Source: Planktomarina sp.
GTDB taxonomy: Bacteria; Pseudomonadota; Alphaproteobacteria; Rhodobacterales; Rhodobacteraceae
Direction of reading: 5' to 3'
Assembly (NCBI GenBank): GCA_020630595.1
Contig: JAHDBC010000017.1
Location: forward strand, 1-57,024
Length of the DNA: 57,024 bases
Each line of letters starts with the position of its first letter. Positions within the stretch are counted from its first letter, which is position 1. Made by a program: the position numbers and the translations under genes. Below are positions 51,736 through 57,024 of the stretch, piece after piece. The notes under the pieces were generated by a model. It saw nothing but the letters and a program-made list of their open reading frames with translations, ran no database searches and was not told where the DNA came from.

Positions 51736-53250
51736 ATGTTAGAAGGTGTTTTGATCGGCCTGCAAACGGCCCTTTCGTTGCAAAACATTGCGATGGTGAT
51801 TGGCGGCTGTTTGATTGGCACATTCATCGGCATGCTGCCCGGTCTGGGCCCCATGTCGATCATTGCAATCATGATCCCGGTGGCAATTTCACTGGGCGAT
51901 CCAGCCGCCGCGCTGATTTTGCTGGCGGGTGTCTATTACGGTGCGATCTTTGGTGGATCGACGTCCTCTATCCTGCTGAACGCGCCCGGTGTGGCCGGGA
52001 CGGTGGCAACCAGCTTTGATGGCTATCCAATGGCGCGGCAGGGCAAGGCAGGCAAGGCGCTGACCATTGCCGCGATTGCAAGTTTCGCGGGCGGAACGAT
52101 CGGTGCGGTGTTGCTGATGATCTTTGCGCCTGCGCTGTCGTCGGTCGCGCTGTTGTTCCATTCCGCGGAATACTTTGCGCTGATGGTCGTCGGATTGTCG
52201 GCCATTGCCGCGTTTGCCGGGGCAGGAAATGTGGGCAAGGCGGTGTTGATGACGTTGCTGGGATTGTTGATGGCAACGGTCGGGGAAACCACGATGGCCC
52301 CGATGCCGCGCTTCACCATGGGCATGATGGACCTGCAATCTGGCTTTGCCTTTATTACCTTGGCGATGGCGATCTTTGCCCTGCCAGAGGCGCTGTATTT
52401 GGTGTTCGATCCGGCCCGGTCCAAAACCGGTGAGGCGGGCGATATCAAAGACCTGCGCATCACGCGCGAAGAAGCAAAGCAGATGGCCCCGGTCGTGGGT
52501 CGCCAATCGTTGCAAGGGTTCTTTATCGGCGTTTTGCCGGGGGCAGGGGCCACAATCGCGTCGTTTCTGGGATATGCGGTGGAACGCAACATCGCATCAA
52601 AGGAAGAACAGGACAAATTCGGCAAGGGATCGGTCAAGGGGCTGGCAGCGCCTGAAACGGCCAACAACGCCGCTTGCACCGGGTCATTCGTGCCCTTGTT
52701 GACCCTTGGCATCCCCGGGTCGGGCACAACCGCTATTTTGCTGGGCGCGTTGATTGCATTGAATGTCACGCCGGGCCCACGCCTGATGGTCGATGAACCG
52801 CAGGTGTTCTGGGCGGTGATCATTTCGATGTATATCGGCAATCTGGTTCTGTTGATCCTAAACCTGCCACTGATCCCTTACATTGCCAAAATTCTGGCTG
52901 TGCCGCGCAACTATCTGATCCCGTTCATTCTGTTTTTTACGTTGATGGGCAGTTATATCGGCCAGAACAATTCGACCGAACTTTTGATCCTTGTGGGCAT
53001 GGGGATTTGTGCGACGATCTTGCGGTTCGCAGATTATCCGCTTGCCCCGCTGTTGATTGGCTTCATTCTTGGGTCCATGCTGGAAGACAACTTTGCCCGA
53101 TCAATGCAACTGTACGAAGGTGTCGCCTTTATCTGGGAACGTCCGATGACGCTGGCACTTTTGGTGATCGCCGCGCTGCTGGTGCTGGTTCCCAGTTACC
53201 GGGCACGCCGGGCGCAGGCCCGCGCAGACGGGGTTGCCGATGGGGATTAA
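51736..53250 (+). CDS. tctA: Tripartite tricarboxylate transporter large membrane subunit TctA
   Basis: The 504-residue protein has about twelve hydrophobic segments and the family signatures GTFIGMLPGLGPMSIIAIMIP, YYGAIFGGSTSSILLNAPG (both early) and, repeated in the second half, GVLPGAGATIASFLGY and LTLGIPGSGTTAILLGAL. It is the transport channel, driven by an ion gradient and fed by TctC. Length and motifs are complete. The CoA-transferase gene begins inside its last codons, so uptake and activation of the acid may be co-expressed. Confidence 0.96.
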   Translation: MLEGVLIGLQTALSLQNIAMVIGGCLIGTFIGMLPGLGPMSIIAIMIPVAISLGDPAAALILLAGVYYGAIFGGSTSSILLNAPGVAGTVATSFDGYPMARQGKAGKALTIAAIASFAGGTIGAVLLMIFAPALSSVALLFHSAEYFALMVVGLSAIAAFAGAGNVGKAVLMTLLGLLMATVGETTMAPMPRFTMGMMDLQSGFAFITLAMAIFALPEALYLVFDPARSKTGEAGDIKDLRITREEAKQMAPVVGRQSLQGFFIGVLPGAGATIASFLGYAVERNIASKEEQDKFGKGSVKGLAAPETANNAACTGSFVPLLTLGIPGSGTTAILLGALIALNVTPGPRLMVDEPQVFWAVIISMYIGNLVLLILNLPLIPYIAKILAVPRNYLIPFILFFTLMGSYIGQNNSTELLILVGMGICATILRFADYPLAPLLIGFILGSMLEDNFARSMQLYEGVAFIWERPMTLALLVIAALLVLVPSYRARRAQARADGVADGD

Positions 53251-54397
53251 GCCACTGGCCGGAATACGGGTCCTTGATCTGACCAATGTTCTGGCCGGGC
53301 CATACGCCTGTTATCAGCTTGCGCTTCTGGGGGCAGAGGTGATCAAGATCGAACGCCCGGACGGCGGGGATTTGGCACGTGAACTGGGGGCGGATCCTGA
53401 CCGAAATGCAGTGGGCATGGGGGTCAGCTTTCTGGCGCAGAACGCGCAAAAGGCATCGATCTGTCTTGATTTGAAATCAGACGTGGGCCGGCAGGCTTTT
53501 CTGGACCTTGTGCCCACGGCCGATGTCGTCGTGGAAAATTTCCGCCCCGGGGTCATGGACAGACTTGGATTGGGATATGAAACCCTTAAAGCGATCCATC
53601 CCGAACTGATCTATTGCGCCATTAGCGGATATGGGCAAACCGGCCAACGTGTGGCGGACCCTGCCTATGATCAGATCGTCCAAGGCGTTAGCGGTGTAAT
53701 GTCGATCACCGGGGATGATATGTCTGCGCCCCTGCGCGTAGGTTATCCGCTAGCTGACACGTTGGGTGGCATGACTGCGGCTTTTGCAATTTCAGCGGCA
53801 TTGAACGAACGGCCCAAGGGGGCCTTTCTGGATGTTTCGATGATGGATGCCGTTCTGTCGTCGATGGGATGGGTGGTTTCAAATCACCTGATGACGGGCG
53901 TGGCCCCAATGGCGCATGGAAATGAAAACACAACCTCTGCGCCCTCTGGCACATTCGCGACAGCGGACCGCCCCATCAACATCGCTGCAAACCGTGACAG
54001 CCAATGGCAGGCTCTTGCCCGGCATTTGGGACTGGACGATCTGATCACGGATCCGGATTTTGTGAACCGTGAACGGCGCAAGCAAAATCGCCATGTGCTG
54101 CGTGCAAAGATCGAATCCGTTCTGCGCACTGATACAGCGGACACATGGGTCGCAGCCTTGAATGCCCTTGGTGTTCCGGCCGGACCTGTGCAAACCGTGC
54201 CAGAGGCATTGGCCGAAACGCATGCCGCGTCGCGCAGCATTATCGCAAATCTAGGGCAGGGCGCAGCGCAGATTTCTGTGATGGGTTCCCCGATTGTGTG
54301 GAATGGTGAACGCCCAATGCCGACGCAACTGCCCCCGGCGTTGGGGGCTGATACGGATCGGTTCGTTCCCAAAACAGCCAAAAAGGCTGACGACTGA
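53240..54397 (+). CDS. Family III (CaiB/BaiF-type) acyl-CoA transferase
   Basis: ATG 53240 lies within the tctA end (11-base overlap); a TTG at 53234 is less likely. The 385-residue product has the family N-terminus (PLAGIRVLDLTNVLAGPYACYQLALLGAEVIKIE), the FLAQNAQKASICLDLK region and the catalytic-region segment CAISGYGQTGQRVADPAYDQIVQG with the conserved Asp, as consecutive short motifs. Such enzymes move CoA between carboxylic acids. Next to a carboxylate importer it probably activates the imported acid or recycles CoA from a product, for example after the acyl-CoA dehydrogenase step. Substrate unknown. Confidence 0.93.
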   Translation: MGIKPLAGIRVLDLTNVLAGPYACYQLALLGAEVIKIERPDGGDLARELGADPDRNAVGMGVSFLAQNAQKASICLDLKSDVGRQAFLDLVPTADVVVENFRPGVMDRLGLGYETLKAIHPELIYCAISGYGQTGQRVADPAYDQIVQGVSGVMSITGDDMSAPLRVGYPLADTLGGMTAAFAISAALNERPKGAFLDVSMMDAVLSSMGWVVSNHLMTGVAPMAHGNENTTSAPSGTFATADRPINIAANRDSQWQALARHLGLDDLITDPDFVNRERRKQNRHVLRAKIESVLRTDTADTWVAALNALGVPAGPVQTVPEALAETHAASRSIIANLGQGAAQISVMGSPIVWNGERPMPTQLPPALGADTDRFVPKTAKKADD

Positions 54398-54460
54398 ACC
54401 GGCCATTCTTGCAAAGCATTTTGTGCTTTTGATCTGCGCGAAGGCTGCGCATGATGGGAC

Positions 54461-55210
54461 ATGCCGTTGACTGTTGAAATGATCGTCTTTCTGACGCTGG
54501 GGGCCGCCGCTGGCGGGTTCATCAACGGGCTTTCGGGAACCGGCACAGCGTTGTTCGCCATGGGGTTCTATCTGATCGTTCTTGATCCCCTTCAGGCGGT
54601 GGCCATCGTTGCGCTGATGTCTGTTTTGGCAGGGGTGCAGGGGGCGTGGATTGTGCGCCAATCCATTCAGAAACATCCAATCCGATTGGCACGGTTTTTG
54701 GTGCCCGGGCTTTGCAGTTTGCCGCTTGGCGTGATGGCATTGTCTGCGCTGGATGATGTGTGGCTTCGCATGGGCATCGGCGCGCTTTTGATCAGCTACG
54801 GTCTTGTGTTTGGGTTTCGCGCGACGCTGCCGGAACTGTCCCGTCCGACGCCGCGCATGGATGTGTTGGTCGGGGCCGTTGGCGGATTTCTGGGTGGGGT
54901 TTCCGGGGCGTCGGGTGCTGTGCCTGCGGTCTGGCTGTCGATGCGCAACTGGCCCAAGGCAGACACACGCGCGGTGCTGCAACCCTTTAACATCTGCATT
55001 CTGACGCTTACGGTTGCGGTACTGGCGGTGACCGGTGCGTTTACTGAAACCGCGCTTTGGGCGCTTGTCATCACCATCCCGGTTGGGCTTATGGCAGCAC
55101 AAGTGGGGATCATGCTGTTCAGGGTTTTGTCAAACACGCAATTTCGCAGACTGCTGATCCTGCTGTCACTGGCAACCGGTATCGTGACTTGGGTGGGGGT
55201 ATTTTTGTGA
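54461..55210 (+). CDS. TSUP-family (TauE/SafE) membrane exporter
   Basis: The 249-residue protein has seven to eight hydrophobic segments and the two-repeat TSUP pattern: GAAAGGFINGLSGTGTALFAMGFYL near the N-terminus and GAVGGFLGGVSGASGAVPAVWLS in the middle, both with the glycine-rich motif. Family members export sulfite, sulfoacetate or other small organic anions, or import some. It is 63 bases after the CoA-transferase gene and overlaps the GST gene (GTGA). In this locus it could remove a sulfur-containing or organic-acid product. Confidence 0.88.
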   Translation: MPLTVEMIVFLTLGAAAGGFINGLSGTGTALFAMGFYLIVLDPLQAVAIVALMSVLAGVQGAWIVRQSIQKHPIRLARFLVPGLCSLPLGVMALSALDDVWLRMGIGALLISYGLVFGFRATLPELSRPTPRMDVLVGAVGGFLGGVSGASGAVPAVWLSMRNWPKADTRAVLQPFNICILTLTVAVLAVTGAFTETALWALVITIPVGLMAAQVGIMLFRVLSNTQFRRLLILLSLATGIVTWVGVFL

Positions 55211-55830
55211 CCGGGATCACCTTCTATTATTCCGCCGGGTCATCCGCCGTGGCTGCGCATATTCTTCTGGAAGAAGCGCAGATTCCCTATAAGGCCATCC
55301 ACATATCCATCCCCGATGGCGCACACAGATCACCCGATTTTCTGGCTGTTTCCCCCAAAGGCCGTTTGCCCGTTTTGGTGGTGGATGGAACCACGATCAC
55401 TGAAAACCCCGCGATCCTCGAATTGATCGCCGACGCGCACCCGGCGGCGGGATTGGGGTTTGCCGCGCCATTGGATCAGGCTGCGGCGCGGTCGGTTTGT
55501 TCGTATTTGGCATCAACGGCGCATGTGGCGTTTGCGCATTTGCACCGGGGGGCACGGTGGGCCGATACGGCGCAGGCCCATGCTGACATGGCACAACGGG
55601 TTGCGGGCAACCTGTCGGCCTGTGCGGCGTTTATGGAAAGCGATTTGGCCTTTGCGCCCTTTGCGATGGGGGAACGCTACAGTTTCGTAGACCCTTATGT
55701 GTTTCAGTTTTGCAGGTGGATGCAAGCGGCCGGTGTGCCGTTGACCCAATTTCCGAAACTGCAACGGTTCCACGATGATGTGGCAAACAGACCCGCCACC
55801 CAAAAGGTGCAAAGACTGCACGGGTTTTAG
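55207..55830 (+). CDS. Glutathione S-transferase family protein (second copy)
   Basis: GTG 55207 overlaps the TSUP stop (GTGA) and gives 207 residues. The N-terminal domain shows YYSAGSSAVAAHILLEEAQIPY, the cis-Pro motif GRLPVLV and TENPAILELIADAHP, the glutathione-contact segment. The Ser-rich start of the first helix suggests a beta-like or Ser-type enzyme. The C-terminal domain includes the YSFVDPYVFQF capping region. It shares little with the GST at 39587, so the two are not recent duplicates. It ends convergently with the next gene, overlapping by four bases. Confidence 0.9.
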   Translation: MTGITFYYSAGSSAVAAHILLEEAQIPYKAIHISIPDGAHRSPDFLAVSPKGRLPVLVVDGTTITENPAILELIADAHPAAGLGFAAPLDQAAARSVCSYLASTAHVAFAHLHRGARWADTAQAHADMAQRVAGNLSACAAFMESDLAFAPFAMGERYSFVDPYVFQFCRWMQAAGVPLTQFPKLQRFHDDVANRPATQKVQRLHGF

Positions 55831-56489
55831 ATCACTTCATCCGTGCGATCATCACTTTCGCCATATCGTTTCAGCGTGGCTGGCTTGGTTCCTTCGTAAA
55901 CCCGCGCCACGTTTTCGGCGATCTTCGCGTTTTCGCGTTCAAACAGGCAGTCCCCGTTCAGGTCTGAGGCGACAATGAACGGCCCCATCTTGCGGCACTT
56001 CAGAACCCACATCGCTTGGGCGAGGCCCAATTCTTCGTTCCAATGCACGGCTTCCACCGTTTCGACGCCGCGCCCCAACAGTGCCCCAGTGCCGTAGCCC
56101 ACGGTCGAAAGATAGACCGCACCATTGGGAACGAAGTAATCTTTGTAATCCTTGGACGTCATCCCACCTTTGCCCACAATCAGTTTCGCCCCGGTCTTGG
56201 CCATCCATTCCGGCAGCCATTTGGCAAATCGGAACGACGCGGTGGCCGTCACCGCCCCCATGTCAAAGCTGCCATCGGGGTTGATCCGGGCGGCGGGGGA
56301 ACAATGGAAATTCGCCGCCGACTGGCTGGGCAGTTCCATTGGGATGTTCGCCTTGTCCTCTAACGCCCGCATGTAGACCCCTTCGCGGGCCGTATACATC
56401 AAGCCATCGAGGTACACGACGTCGCCCAATCGCAGGTCTGCGATGGCTTCGGGGGTTGGGGTGGTGGAGAGGGTTATTTCACGGGGCAT
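55827..56489 (-). CDS. Class I fumarase / L(+)-tartrate dehydratase beta subunit-type protein
   Basis: The 220-residue protein aligns by eye with TtdB-type domains: IADLRLGDVVYLDGLMYTARE near the N-terminus, ANFHCSPAARINPDGSFDMGAVTATASFRF, the Lys-rich LIVGKGGMTSKDY, and ETVEAVHWNEELGLAQAMWVLK followed by MGPFIVASDLNG (segments in order). It needs an iron-sulfur alpha subunit to dehydrate malate, tartrate or a related hydroxy acid. The ATG overlaps the stop of the small unknown gene upstream (TGATG). The alpha subunit is not visible but may be the gene cut at the right edge. Confidence 0.85.
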   Translation of the reverse strand: MPREITLSTTPTPEAIADLRLGDVVYLDGLMYTAREGVYMRALEDKANIPMELPSQSAANFHCSPAARINPDGSFDMGAVTATASFRFAKWLPEWMAKTGAKLIVGKGGMTSKDYKDYFVPNGAVYLSTVGYGTGALLGRGVETVEAVHWNEELGLAQAMWVLKCRKMGPFIVASDLNGDCLFERENAKIAENVARVYEGTKPATLKRYGESDDRTDEVI

Positions 56490-56953
56490 CAGCTTGAGAG
56501 TCTCCCAAAGAAACGAGCAATCCAGCTCCTTTTTTCAGAACGTGTCGCTTCAGAAAGTGACTGTGGCCAATCATGGATAATGTCACCATCGTTCGCGCTG
56601 ACATCAAAAAAACCTACACTATGACGACGAGCCATTTCTCGGGTCGTTTCATATGCAAGTTCCGCCTTGGACCAAGCAAAGGTGATGTAGATTCCCGATG
56701 AGCCGCAATTGTAATCGGAAAGCAAGGATTCATCTTCTATGGAGTCAATATCAGCCGCAAACGGACCGTTCATTGCAGGTAGAACTGTTCGCATATCGTC
56801 ATAGAAGGCTCGAAGATTTCCAGTCATGCCGTCTGCGGAATTGTAGTTGCGGTTTGGTTCGTCCCATTTCACGAAATTCCAATACCAGGTCATAAAATTC
56901 TCGCGCTCCCTGGGCGCGACCGCCGGGTCGAATACCATCAAATCATAACTCAC
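56489..56953 (-). CDS. Hypothetical protein beginning MSYDLMVFDP
   Basis: GTG 56953 lies seven bases after GGAGA and gives 154 residues; a GTG at 56980 would start inside the upstream gene without a ribosome site. The protein is soluble and acidic with many aromatic residues (FMTWYWNFVKW, MNGPFA, YITFAWSKAELAY, RHSVGFFDVSANDGDI). I recall this MSYDLMVFDP...MNGPFA...VGFFDVS pattern from small bacterial proteins of unknown function, some near polymorphic-toxin loci, but I cannot verify that here. It overlaps genes on both sides, so it lies inside an operon. No function is assigned. Confidence 0.8.
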   Translation of the reverse strand: MSYDLMVFDPAVAPRERENFMTWYWNFVKWDEPNRNYNSADGMTGNLRAFYDDMRTVLPAMNGPFAADIDSIEDESLLSDYNCGSSGIYITFAWSKAELAYETTREMARRHSVGFFDVSANDGDIIHDWPQSLSEATRSEKRSWIARFFGRLSS

Positions 56954-57024
56954 TCCGCTGTCTCCATCATCGGTTCCCACTCCACCGTTTCGCGCCTCTG
57001 GTACGGCGTGAACCAGTCAGGGTC
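56950..57024 (-). CDS. C-terminal end of a gene running off the right edge
   Basis: A minus-strand frame enters at 57024 and stops with TGA at 56950, overlapping the start of the next gene. The 24 visible residues (DPDWFTPYQRR..., ending ETAE) are too few to identify. Since a class I fumarase-type beta subunit lies two genes downstream, the alpha subunit is one candidate, but this is only positional inference. Confidence 0.45.
   Translation of the reverse strand, partial: DPDWFTPYQRRETVEWEPMMETAE

Noticed and set aside
54413-54429. AAAGCA-loop-TGCTTT hairpin between the CoA-transferase and TSUP genes.
   Set aside because: The six-pair AT-rich stem is weak and only a single T follows; not enough for a terminator call.

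Overview
The window looks like chromosomal or large-replicon DNA of a marine alphaproteobacterium, most likely Rhodobacteraceae (Roseobacter group). The basis is moderate G+C judged by eye, dense operons joined by ATGA, GTGA and TGATG junctions, the protein families present, and the mix of ABC and tripartite tricarboxylate uptake systems with small-molecule catabolism. I see no rRNA, tRNA, CRISPR array, insertion sequence or phage gene.

Region 1 (1-10986) is a sugar or sugar-acid regulon. On the minus strand, a metallo-beta-lactamase-fold lactonase, a HAD phosphatase, a class II aldolase and an FGGY kinase (cut by the left edge) form a coupled operon. On the plus strand are a complete ABC importer, a Tm-1-like (UPF0261) protein and a second class II aldolase. 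A GntR/FCD regulator lies between them. The same perfect palindrome containing TTTGTATACAAA sits in front of both operons, so one regulator probably controls the whole set.

Region 2 (10987-32366) is a complete type VI secretion (T6SS) structural cluster in one direction: tssB, tssC, tssE, tssF, tssG, tagH (FHA), tssJ, tssK, tssL, tssH/clpV, a VasH-like regulator, a VasI-like protein, tssM, a WD40-like lipoprotein and tssA, closed by a strong terminator. Hcp, VgrG, PAAR proteins and effectors are absent. Two regulatory modules look degenerate: the VasH-like protein has lost the Walker A, Walker B and GAFTGA signatures of a sigma-54 activator, and the TagH FHA domain appears to lack its phosphate-binding Arg. 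The 609-base upstream region carries a tight cluster of GANTC (CcrM) sites.

Region 3 (32386-38310) holds a taurine/nitrate-type ABC importer whose permease has a large N-terminal extension, a fatty-acid-hydroxylase-type membrane desaturase, an FMN split-barrel protein and an XRE-cupin regulator.

Region 4 (38404-47022) is a tightly coupled catabolic operon: luciferase-like monooxygenase, GST, alpha/beta hydrolase, SnoaL-like protein, Asp/Glu racemase-family protein, M24 and M20 metallohydrolases, a cystathionine-lyase-type PLP enzyme and an acyl-CoA dehydrogenase. It resembles a route for N-acyl or S-conjugated amino acids, but the substrate is not determined.

Region 5 (47023-57024) is a tricarboxylate-type uptake locus: a TctD/TctE two-component system with a co-encoded solute-binding protein, diverging from tctCBA across a tandem 11-bp repeat. 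It is followed by a CaiB-type CoA transferase, a TSUP exporter and a GST. A class I fumarase/tartrate-dehydratase beta subunit, a small unknown protein and the end of an upstream gene close the window on the minus strand.

A recurring feature is a GC-rich hairpin without a T tract just after each importer-linked solute-binding-protein gene (7345, 34604, 51108). It probably sets excess expression of the binding protein over the membrane parts.
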